Shown here: one piece after another, positions 16,189 to 22,858 of the stretch
How positions within the stretch are numbered: the stretch's first letter is position 1
Layout of the letters: every line of letters begins with the position of its first letter
Source of the DNA: Planctomycetota bacterium
GTDB taxonomy: Bacteria; Planctomycetota; Phycisphaerae; Sedimentisphaerales; Anaerobacaceae
Assembly: GCA_014384025.1 (NCBI GenBank)
Contig: JACNGQ010000250.1
Location: forward strand, 1-63,157
Direction of reading: 5' to 3'
DNA: 63,157 nt
Translations under genes and position numbers: made by a program
The notes under the pieces: model-generated
Told to the model about the DNA's origin: nothing
The model's input: the letters and a program-made list of their open reading frames with translations, nothing else
The model's database searches: none

Positions 16189-17103
16189 TTATTTCGCCGG
16201 CAGAATCTCTACCATTTTATCCAGGGCTATTTTGGCCTTTTCCCTTATTACTTCGGGCACAGAAATTTTGTATTGCATATCTTCAAGGGCCCAGACGATT
16301 TTCTCCAGGGTAATCTTTTTCATATTGTGACAGATAGCCCTGTTGCTGGCCGGAATAAATTCGGCCTTGGGATTCTGTTTTTTCAGGGTATGAATTATTC
16401 CCATCTCGGTAGCTATTATAAACTGTTTTGCGGTGCTATCGGCTGCAAACTTGAGCATTTGTCCGGTGCTGAGCAATTCATCTGAAAGCTCTTTGACCGG
16501 CTCGCTGCATTCCGGATGCGCCATCACAATCGCATCGGGATATTTTGCTTTTGCAGTTTTAATATCATCTTCGGTTATCATCACATGCGTTATGCAATAA
16601 CCGGGCCAGAGTATAAGGTCTCGACCGGTTCTATCAGCCACAAACCGGCCAAGATGCTGATCCGGCACAAAGATAATTTGTCTATCTTTTGGTAATGAGC
16701 TTACCAACTCGACCGCATTGGCACTTGTGCAGCAGTAATCGCTCTCGGCCTTGACCTCTGCGGTACTATTTACATAGCAAACCACAAGCGCATCTGGGTG
16801 TTCCTGCTTGAGCTTACGTAATTGTTCTGCAGTTATCATATCTGCCATCGGGCAGCCGGCCGACTTATCAGGCAGGAGCACGGTCTTCTCGGGTGATAGA
16901 ATAGCAGCGGTTTCCGCCATGAACTGAACACCACAGAATACGATTACCTCAGCTTCTGTCTGGGCCGCCTTTATGCTCAAGCCCAAAGAATCGCCGCTGA
17001 AATCAGCGATGTCCTGTATTTCGCCCGGCTGATAATTGTGCGCAAGAATTACAGCATTATGCTGTTGCTTTAATCTTTCAATATTCTCAACTAACTTTTT
17101 CAA
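16189..17103 (-). CDS. nadA: quinolinate synthase NadA, 304 aa
   Basis: NadA condenses iminoaspartate with dihydroxyacetone phosphate to quinolinate, the NAD precursor, using a [4Fe-4S] cluster. The cluster ligands are probably C84 (SAGCPMAD), C170 (PGYCITH) and C258 (NRAICHN). The length matches the compact family. It is the only NAD gene in the window; nadB and nadC are absent. Its place in an operon with nifS and nifU fits its need for a cluster. It is 2 bp from the metXW start and 23 bp from the cysE end. Confidence 0.95.
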   Translation of the reverse strand: MKKLVENIERLKQQHNAVILAHNYQPGEIQDIADFSGDSLGLSIKAAQTEAEVIVFCGVQFMAETAAILSPEKTVLLPDKSAGCPMADMITAEQLRKLKQEHPDALVVCYVNSTAEVKAESDYCCTSANAVELVSSLPKDRQIIFVPDQHLGRFVADRTGRDLILWPGYCITHVMITEDDIKTAKAKYPDAIVMAHPECSEPVKELSDELLSTGQMLKFAADSTAKQFIIATEMGIIHTLKKQNPKAEFIPASNRAICHNMKKITLEKIVWALEDMQYKISVPEVIREKAKIALDKMVEILPAK

Positions 17104-17126
17104 ACGCCGGCTCCTGTGCTGTTTTA

Positions 17127-18059
17127 TTATTTATTCTTTTTATGTTTTTTATGTTTACGGTGCTTGTACAGTGAATCAAGTTTCGCCATCGAGACCGTCG
17201 TACCGGGAGGAACGGAGTTTCTAATCCACACGTTTCCGCCTATTACAGAGCCTTTGCCGATAGTAACATTTCCGAGTATGGTCGCTTCGGCGTATATAGT
17301 AACATCATCTTCGATCGTGGGGTGGCGCTTTGCACTTTTTATGCTCTGGGCTTTTTTCGGAATACTGACGGCGATTAATGAAACACCCTGATAGAACCTG
17401 ACATTGTCGCCTATAACCGATGTTTCGCCAACTACAACACCAGTGCCGTGATCGATAAAGAAGTTTTTACCTATCTTTGCTCCGGGATTTATATCGATAC
17501 CGGTTTTAGAATGGGCAAATTCGGTCATTATTCGTGGAATTAAAGGTACTTGTTTGAGATAAAGCTCATGGGCGATGCGATACGTTGCAATTGCCATGAT
17601 GCAGGGATAACTTATCACAATCTCTTCAAAAGATTTTGCCGCCGGGTCTCCCCCAAAGGCCGCACCGACGTCACCTTTTAACAGCTCTCTGATTTTCGGC
17701 AGTTGCGTCAATAAATGTTGTGTAGCCTTCTCCGCCATTGTCCGGCAGTCACAGCCGTCACACTTCTTAATTCTGCACTGGTATTGAAAAGCTCGTTCTA
17801 TTTGTTCTGAAAGCTCGGTATAGACCTGACACAGAATATCTCCGACGATGAAACTGATGTTTGATTTTGTGACAGTCCTTGTTCCAGTATAGCCGGGGAA
17901 AAGCACTTCCGTCAGTAACTCAAGGATTTCCAAAATCTTTCGTCGGATCGGCAGATTAGAGACGTCAATGAAATTTATACCGGTGTCGCCTTTATACGTT
18001 TGGGCAATTTCACTGACCAGTTTTTCCATTTTCCGGGAGGTTAATTTGTTCTTTTTCAT
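17127..18059 (-). CDS. cysE: serine O-acetyltransferase CysE, 310 aa
   Basis: CysE makes O-acetylserine, the substrate of cysteine synthase. It has a long helical N-terminal half, then the left-handed beta-helix hexapeptide region with GTGVVVGETSVIGDNV near residue 210 and RHPTIEDDVTIYAEATILG. The cysteine-rich insertion CRIKKCDGCDC around residues 92-102 is notable. The C-terminus is a lysine/histidine tail, KHRKHKKHKKNK, encoded by short A-rich repeats and probably not functional. It follows the Rrf2 regulator by 9 bp. This CysE is plausibly partner to CysK of the divergent operon. Confidence 0.93.
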   Translation of the reverse strand: MKKNKLTSRKMEKLVSEIAQTYKGDTGINFIDVSNLPIRRKILEILELLTEVLFPGYTGTRTVTKSNISFIVGDILCQVYTELSEQIERAFQYQCRIKKCDGCDCRTMAEKATQHLLTQLPKIRELLKGDVGAAFGGDPAAKSFEEIVISYPCIMAIATYRIAHELYLKQVPLIPRIMTEFAHSKTGIDINPGAKIGKNFFIDHGTGVVVGETSVIGDNVRFYQGVSLIAVSIPKKAQSIKSAKRHPTIEDDVTIYAEATILGNVTIGKGSVIGGNVWIRNSVPPGTTVSMAKLDSLYKHRKHKKHKKNK

Positions 18060-18068
18060 TATTTAGCC

Positions 18069-18503
18069 TTATATGTGATAATTTATCGCTTTGTTTTGTT
18101 TTGCCCTGTCAACGAGATTTTGTAATGTCATTGATTGCAAAACTCCCATAACCGCCTTTTGCACTTCTGTCCATACCTGTCTTGCAATACAATCATTTGT
18201 TCTTTCACAAAAACTTTCGTCTTCAACACATTCTGTTGTGATTACGGATCCTTCCAAACATTGAAAACACTCGCTCACTTTTACCTGGCCGGGTGGTTTA
18301 GCGAGGATGTAACCTCCTTTGGAGCCTCTGACGCTCCTGACAATCCCTGCTGCTTTGAGCATTGCCATTAATTGTTCCAGATATTTTACAGATACTACCT
18401 GGTCACGTGCAATAACTCTCAACTGCAAAGGTCCGTTGCCGTAATTTTCTGCCAATTCCAATATTGCCCGTATTCCATATCTGGTTCGAGTAGAAAGTTT
18501 CAT
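18069..18503 (-). CDS. Rrf2-family regulator with IscR-like cysteines, 144 aa
   Basis: This is a winged-helix transcription factor of the Rrf2 family and the first gene of the leftward operon. Cysteines at 92, 99 and 105 (after C79 and C82) have nearly the spacing that binds the IscR cluster, so it may sense Fe-S or sulfur status. AAGGA lies 8 nt before the ATG. Its own promoter carries a perfect inverted repeat over the -10 (18525-18539), suggesting autoregulation of the whole operon including nifS and nifU. It is distinct from the second Rrf2 protein across the intergenic region, which lacks the cysteine triad. Confidence 0.92.
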   Translation of the reverse strand: MKLSTRTRYGIRAILELAENYGNGPLQLRVIARDQVVSVKYLEQLMAMLKAAGIVRSVRGSKGGYILAKPPGQVKVSECFQCLEGSVITTECVEDESFCERTNDCIARQVWTEVQKAVMGVLQSMTLQNLVDRAKQNKAINYHI

Positions 18504-18524
18504 AGTTATGTTCCTTATAATTTC

Positions 18525-18539
18525 CTACTACATTAGTAG
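18525..18539. promoter_or_regulatory. inverted repeat over the leftward promoter (putative Rrf2 operator)
   Basis: CTACTA-CAT-TAGTAG is a perfect 6-3-6 dyad. It overlaps the predicted -10 of the leftward promoter, a normal place for repressor binding. Confidence 0.55.
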
Positions 18540-18560
18540 CATATTACGAACTTTTGTCAA
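18532..18560 (-). promoter_or_regulatory. leftward sulfur-operon promoter
   Basis: On the minus strand TTGACA (18560-18555), a 17-bp spacer and ACTAAT (18537-18532) form a sigma-70-like promoter. A second TTGACA lies 13 bp upstream (18573-18568). The start of transcription would fall about 20 bp before the Rrf2 ATG. Confidence 0.5.
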
Positions 18561-18610
18561 CCAATGTTGTCAAAAATTTAACGAAAAACAGCGTATTTTT
18601 CAGGTTTCTC

Positions 18611-18628
18611 AATATTTTTGAAAATATT
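18611..18628. promoter_or_regulatory. AT-rich dyad between the divergent promoters
   Basis: AATATTTT-TG-AAAATATT is a perfect 8-2-8 inverted repeat just upstream of the rightward -35. It could be an operator or an UP-like element. Confidence 0.4.
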
Positions 18629-18642
18629 TTACAAAAAAACTG

Positions 18643-18691
18643 TTGACAGCGAACATTTATATCGATAGTATAGTATTCCGATAGAATTACT
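18643..18691 (+). promoter_or_regulatory. rightward sulfur-operon promoter with Rrf2/CymR-like dyad
   Basis: TTGACA at 18643-18648 is followed after 17 bp by TAGTAT (18666-18671), or after 20 bp by TATAGT. Overlapping and following it, AGTATTC-CGATA-GAATTACT (18672-18691) is an inverted repeat with one extra base in the right arm. Its ATTCC...GAAT core resembles CymR-type sites. It would cover the transcription start. Confidence 0.5.
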
Positions 18692-18705
18692 GAGGTATGA
18701 TTTAT

Positions 18706-19152
18706 ATGAAAATATCTAAGAAATGCCAATATGCATTAAAAGCAATACTTGAAATTGCCCGGCGAAATACCAGCCAGGCAGTTAAAACTCATGATATCGC
18801 TTGTTCTCAAAGGATATCTCAACGATTTACTGAGATTATTCTTAACGAACTCAAACATGGCGGCTTTGTCGAATCAAGACGAGGCAATGAAGGCGGCTAT
18901 TTACTGGCAAGAGACCATAAAACTCTGACGGTCAGGGAAGTAATTGAATATATCCAGGGTGACATTTCAGTTGCTCCAGAAGCCCTCAAAGATAATGGGG
19001 ACGCCTCATTATTTGGAGACGAAGCCTTTAAGAAGCTTTGGCAGGAGGTTAATAATTCAGTATCGGAGGTTTGCGCAAGCAAGACATTTGCCGACTTGAT
19101 AGATTTTGAAAATACTAAAAGAGAAAAATGTGTTCCAAATTACAACATTTAA
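18706..19152 (+). CDS. Rrf2-family regulator, CymR-like candidate, 148 aa
   Basis: This second Rrf2-type winged-helix regulator heads the rightward sulfur-assimilation operon. The ATG at 18706 (MKISKK) is chosen because GAGG lies 10 nt upstream; an ATG at 18697 would sit on top of that site. The recognition helix region SQRISQRFTEIILNEL and the wing RRGNEGGYLLAR are typical. It has no IscR-like cysteine triad. In Bacillus the Rrf2 protein CymR represses cysteine genes with CysK as partner. Here cysK is in the same operon, so similar control is plausible but unproven. Confidence 0.9.
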   Translation: MKISKKCQYALKAILEIARRNTSQAVKTHDIACSQRISQRFTEIILNELKHGGFVESRRGNEGGYLLARDHKTLTVREVIEYIQGDISVAPEALKDNGDASLFGDEAFKKLWQEVNNSVSEVCASKTFADLIDFENTKREKCVPNYNI

Positions 19153-19194
19153 GACATAAAGACAGGGCTTTACTAAACTTGGAGAAATAAAAAC

Positions 19195-19416
19195 GTGGAA
19201 TCGCATTACAGAAGTATCGTTAAAGCAATAACGTGGCGGGCAGGTGGCACTATCGTGACCTTTGGCGTTGCCTGGATTCTCACCGGCGATATTAGTTTTT
19301 CAGCAAAAATGGGAATGTTAGACACGATGGTCAAGATAGGTGTCTTTTATTTTCATGAAAGATTATGGAATCGACTGAATTTTGGCAGATCGAAACCGCC
19401 CGAGTATCAAATATAA
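19195..19416 (+). CDS. DUF2061 small membrane protein, 73 aa
   Basis: This is a DUF2061 protein, identified by SIVKAITWRAGGTIVTF and the ending FHERLWNRLNFGR. It has one or two hydrophobic segments. The function is unknown, but members often occur next to sulfate-activation and reduction genes, as here. The start is GTG at 19195 with GGAG ten bases upstream. It lies 42 bp after the regulator and 39 bp before APS reductase. Confidence 0.9.
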   Translation: MESHYRSIVKAITWRAGGTIVTFGVAWILTGDISFSAKMGMLDTMVKIGVFYFHERLWNRLNFGRSKPPEYQI

Positions 19417-19455
19417 GCAAGTTTAATCAGTTAAGTTACAAGGAGACATAAGGTT

Positions 19456-20169
19456 ATGATAATCCAAGAAGTTACAGAAAATGTTGTTGAGCTTGTTGAG
19501 AAGCTTAATTTTGCAGAGAAAGTCGATCGCTCACTTGAGTTGATTGATCGTGCTTACAAGGAATTCGGGGACGGACTAGTAGTTGCGAACAGCCTTGGCA
19601 AAGACTCCAGTGCCGTATGGCATCTTGCAAAACGTGTAAGTCCAAAGATTCGAGGTTTTATCGTTACTACAAGGTTCAAACCAAAGGAAACTAAGCAGTT
19701 TATGGCAGAAGAAGTTGCCCGATATCCGGAATTGAAGATTTACAGCAATGACGAAAAAATTCCGGATAAGCTATACGAGACCGACCCTGACAAATGTTGT
19801 GAAATCCTAAAGGTTCAACCAGTCCGACAAGCTGTGCAGGAAATGAACGTTGAGTGCTGGGTTACAGGGCTTCGCTGCACTGAAGGCCGGACTCGCACGA
19901 ATTACAAAGAAGTGGAAGAGCTGGACAAAGGCCTGATTAAGCTTAATCCCATTCTTATTTGGTATGAGCGTGAAATTTGGCAGTATCTGGCCTTAAATGA
20001 TGTACCTGTTAATCCGCTTTACAACAAAGGATATAGGTCCCTGGGTTGTGCTCCGTGCACGAAAATCGCTCAGGGTGTTGACGAGCGGGCAGGCCGTTGG
20101 ATTGGAACGAGCAAGTGCGGCGGTGAGTGCGGTATCCACACAAAGCCTCTACTTGACTACCAGATATAG
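19456..20169 (+). CDS. cysH: adenylylsulfate (APS) reductase, CysH family, 237 aa
   Basis: This enzyme reduces activated sulfate to sulfite. The PP-loop-like SLGKDSS is at 46-52. The paired cysteines C114-C115 and the CAPC at 198-201 are the [4Fe-4S] ligands that mark the APS-using, cluster-bearing type and are missing from E. coli-type PAPS reductases. The catalytic cysteine is C225 in the C-terminal ECGIH. Its product, sulfite, is the substrate of the sulfite reductase five genes downstream. ATP sulfurylase, which makes APS, is not in the window. AAGGAG precedes the ATG. Confidence 0.93.
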   Translation: MIIQEVTENVVELVEKLNFAEKVDRSLELIDRAYKEFGDGLVVANSLGKDSSAVWHLAKRVSPKIRGFIVTTRFKPKETKQFMAEEVARYPELKIYSNDEKIPDKLYETDPDKCCEILKVQPVRQAVQEMNVECWVTGLRCTEGRTRTNYKEVEELDKGLIKLNPILIWYEREIWQYLALNDVPVNPLYNKGYRSLGCAPCTKIAQGVDERAGRWIGTSKCGGECGIHTKPLLDYQI

Positions 20170-20188
20170 TAAAAAGGTAAAACTGAAA

Positions 20189-21439
20189 ATGAAGCAAGAC
20201 ACTTTGTCAATTCACGGCGGTTTTGCAGGAGATAGTATCAGCGGTGCTACGGCTGTACCTATTTGTCAGACCGTCTCTTACGCCTACAAAACCGCTCAGG
20301 AACTTGCCGATGTTTTTCACGGCAAAGCTCCCGGTTATATTTATACACGGATTGCGAATCCAACCACTACCGCTCTTGAGGCCAGACTGAATCTGCTTGA
20401 AGACGGGATCGGGTGTATTGCTACTTCCAGCGGTATGGCAGCTATCGCGTCGGTTGTGATGAATTTAACAAGGGCCGGAGACGAGATAATAGCCGCAACG
20501 GGCATATTCGGCGGGACGGTATCTTTGTTTGAAAATACGTTAGGGCGGTTCGGAGTAAAGACCAACTTTGTTGATGCCGCGAATACAAATCAATTCGCAA
20601 AAGCTATCAATGACACAACAAAACTGATTTTCATCGAGACTATTGGCAATCCTCGAATGGATGTGCCTGATATACCGGAGATTGCTGAAATTGCTCATAA
20701 GGCCAATGTGCCTTTGGTTGTTGATAATACTGTTACTACACCTTTTATCATAAGGCCTGTGGATTTCGGTGCTGATATTGTTGTTCATTCGACATCAAAG
20801 TTTATTAACGGGCACGGTACAGCGATTGGGGGGGCAATAATCGATACGGGAAACTATAACTGGAGAAAAGGGGCGTTTGATGATATAAGAGATTTATCTG
20901 AAAGAGTAGGCCAATTGGCTTTCCTTGCAAACTTGCGAAACCTGATTTATCGCGATCTCGGCGGCTGTCCTGCTCCGATGAATTCTTTTCTTATGCTGCA
21001 GGGCTTAGAGACTCTGCCTGTAAGAATAGTCAAACACGACGAAAATGCAAAGCAGTTAGCCCAATTTCTACAGACCCATCCGAAAGTATCATGGGTGAAC
21101 TACCCGGGATTGACCGACAGCAGGTTTAGCGAAAGAGTTACAAAGCTTTTTGCCGGCTGTGGCGGTGGATTGCTCACATTCGGCCTTGGCGACAAGCAAC
21201 GAGCTTTTAACTTTATCGATTCACTTAAGCTGGCAAAGAACCTTGCAAATCTCGGTGATGCAAAAACACTGGTAGTACATCCGGCCTCTACTATATTTCA
21301 TGAGTTCAGCATTACCGAGCAGAATAAAATGGGAGTTACCGAAGATATGGTCCGTGTTTCGGTCGGCATCGAGGATTTTGAAGATATAAAGGCTGATTTT
21401 CAGCAGGCAATAGAAAGAGCTTTTAAGGAGACAAAATGA
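20189..21439 (+). CDS. metY: second MetY-type O-acetylhomoserine sulfhydrylase, 416 aa
   Basis: This PLP enzyme of the Cys/Met-metabolism family has the opening DTLSIHGG, YTRIANPT, and the PLP-lysine region VVHSTSKFINGHGT. The ATG at 20189 is chosen: the frame is open from 19997, but that extension lies inside cysH and is not family-like. Its last codons overlap the start of the ThiS-like carrier gene (ATGA). That coupling, plus the ThiF-like and JAMM genes, marks it as the MetY that should accept sulfur from a protein thiocarboxylate, as in the Wolinella HcyS system. The paralogue is at 13088. Confidence 0.92.
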   Translation: MKQDTLSIHGGFAGDSISGATAVPICQTVSYAYKTAQELADVFHGKAPGYIYTRIANPTTTALEARLNLLEDGIGCIATSSGMAAIASVVMNLTRAGDEIIAATGIFGGTVSLFENTLGRFGVKTNFVDAANTNQFAKAINDTTKLIFIETIGNPRMDVPDIPEIAEIAHKANVPLVVDNTVTTPFIIRPVDFGADIVVHSTSKFINGHGTAIGGAIIDTGNYNWRKGAFDDIRDLSERVGQLAFLANLRNLIYRDLGGCPAPMNSFLMLQGLETLPVRIVKHDENAKQLAQFLQTHPKVSWVNYPGLTDSRFSERVTKLFAGCGGGLLTFGLGDKQRAFNFIDSLKLAKNLANLGDAKTLVVHPASTIFHEFSITEQNKMGVTEDMVRVSVGIEDFEDIKADFQQAIERAFKETK

Positions 21440-21651
21440 ATCTTGTTATAAATGGCAAAGAGACTAATATTACTGCTGGTTTGACTGTGAATCAACTTCT
21501 GGCTCAGGAGAATGTACAGATGCCGGATATGGTGTCGGTCGAACTTAACGGGCAGATTCTAAAAAGAACTAAGTTTGACCAGACAATACTAAAGGACGAC
21601 GATAAAGTGGAATTTCTATATTTTATGGGAGGCGGAAGTGTCTCTAACTGA
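21436..21651 (+). CDS. hcyS: HcyS-like sulfur carrier with masked C-terminus, 71 aa
   Basis: This is a ThiS/MoaD beta-grasp carrier. Unlike the ThiS at 9514, it does not end in Gly-Gly but in MGGGSVSN, so four residues follow the glycines. They must be cut off before the carrier can be adenylated and thiocarboxylated. A JAMM protease two genes downstream is the obvious cutter. In Wolinella succinogenes HcyS has a C-terminal residue removed by HcyD in the same way (from memory). AAGGAG lies 5 nt before the ATG. The gene overlaps metY by 4 bp and the ThiF-like gene by 14 bp. Confidence 0.9.
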   Translation: MNLVINGKETNITAGLTVNQLLAQENVQMPDMVSVELNGQILKRTKFDQTILKDDDKVEFLYFMGGGSVSN

Positions 21652-22453
21652 AAAACAAATAGAAAGATACAGCCGGCATATAATCCTGGAGCAGGTTGGC
21701 GGTAAAGGTCAGGAAAAACTGCTAAGATCCAAAGTGTTGATTATAGGTGCTGGCGGTCTTGGAGCCCCGGCCGGTTTATACCTTGCCGCCGCCGGGGTCG
21801 GAACAATTGGAATTGTCGATTGCGATAAGGTCGATTTGACAAACCTGCAACGCCAGATAATCCATCATACAAGCGATGTAGGCGTCGAAAAAATCAAATC
21901 CGCCGAGAATAAGATGCGGGCAATAAATCCGGACATCACTGTCCAGACTTATCAGACCAGAGTGGATGCCAAGAATATATCAGATATTATCCGTAAGTAC
22001 GATTTTGTCATTGACGGCACGGACAATTTCCCTGCCAAATTTCTTATCAACGATGCGTGTTATTTCGAGAAGATACCGTTTTCACACGCAGGGATTCTGC
22101 GGTTCCATGGCCAGTTGATAACAGTACTGCCCGGCGAAACAACGTGCTACCGCTGTATCTTTAGTGCTCCGCCCCCTGCCAACGCAGTACCATCTTGTTC
22201 GCAGGCCGGTGTGCTTGGTGTTCTGGCCGGGGTCATTGGTTCTTTGCAGGCAACCGAAGCAATAAAGTATTTATTGGGACTCGGCAAGCTGCTGACCGGA
22301 ACGTTGTTGACGTATGATGCGCTTGAAATGAACTTTCGCGCGGTCAAATTAAACCGTAATCCAAACTGCCCACTGTGTGGTGGAAAACCAAAAATAACAG
22401 AACTGAAAGACGAAGAACAGGTCGTATGTGATCTGAAGAACTGCAAATGCTGA
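21638..22453 (+). CDS. hcyF: HcyF/ThiF/MoeB-type carrier-activating enzyme, 271 aa
   Basis: This E1-like enzyme adenylates the C-terminus of a ThiS-type carrier. It shows the nucleotide-binding GAGGLGAP (about 32-39), the DLTNLQRQ arginine loop, and zinc cysteines CYRC and CPLC. The conserved cysteine is in PSCSQAGVLG. The start is GTG at 21638. Its ribosome-binding site GGGAGG lies inside the Gly-Gly-Gly codons of the carrier gene, and the start codon lies within the carrier's tail codons. The protein ends in an unusual CDLKNCKC. As the only ThiF-like protein in the window it might also serve ThiS. Confidence 0.92.
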   Translation: MSLTEKQIERYSRHIILEQVGGKGQEKLLRSKVLIIGAGGLGAPAGLYLAAAGVGTIGIVDCDKVDLTNLQRQIIHHTSDVGVEKIKSAENKMRAINPDITVQTYQTRVDAKNISDIIRKYDFVIDGTDNFPAKFLINDACYFEKIPFSHAGILRFHGQLITVLPGETTCYRCIFSAPPPANAVPSCSQAGVLGVLAGVIGSLQATEAIKYLLGLGKLLTGTLLTYDALEMNFRAVKLNRNPNCPLCGGKPKITELKDEEQVVCDLKNCKC

Positions 22454-22857
22454 AGTTAGAGATTCCAAATACAATATTCCAACAGATGGTTGCTCAAGCC
22501 AAGGCTCTGGCGCCAATCGAGGACTGTGGAATCCTGGCGGGCAGCAACAGTAAAGTCGAGAAACTCTATAAGATGACAAATACTGATAACAGCAGCACGC
22601 ACTATATGATGGATCCGAAGGAGCAGTTTGCGACTGTCAAAGATATTCGTTCGGCCGGACTTGAGATGTTAGCGATATATCACAGCCATCCTGAAACACC
22701 GGCCAGACCTTCGGCTGTGGATATCAGGCTGGCACTTACGCCGAATGTGATTTATGTAATTGTTTCGCTACAGAATAATAATGGTTCTGCGATCAAAGGA
22801 TTTCATATAACAGGAACTAATGTAGCTGAAGTGCCTATAAGGATTTTGGAAAGATAG
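22447..22857 (+). CDS. hcyD: JAMM/MPN metalloprotease, HcyD-like, 136 aa
   Basis: This is a zinc isopeptidase-type protease of the JAMM (M67) family. The full zinc motif is present: E25, then H79-S-H81, seven residues, S89 and D92 (HSHPETPARPSAVD). It overlaps the ThiF-like gene by 7 bp and is followed after 1 bp by the sulfite reductase. In this setting it should remove the SVSN tail from the carrier at 21436 to expose Gly-Gly. Bacterial JAMM proteins with ThiS/ThiF partners do this in cysteine (CysO/Mec) and homocysteine (HcyS/HcyD) synthesis. Confidence 0.92.
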   Translation: MLKLEIPNTIFQQMVAQAKALAPIEDCGILAGSNSKVEKLYKMTNTDNSSTHYMMDPKEQFATVKDIRSAGLEMLAIYHSHPETPARPSAVDIRLALTPNVIYVIVSLQNNNGSAIKGFHITGTNVAEVPIRILER

Positions 22858-22858
22858 A

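Noticed and set aside
18504-18705. SAM or other riboswitch in the divergent control region
   Set aside because: The transcribed leaders would be only about 20-30 nt long, and only short DNA dyads are present.
19997-20188. 64-codon N-terminal extension of the second MetY
   Set aside because: It lies inside cysH in another frame. The family N-terminus begins at the ATG at 20189.
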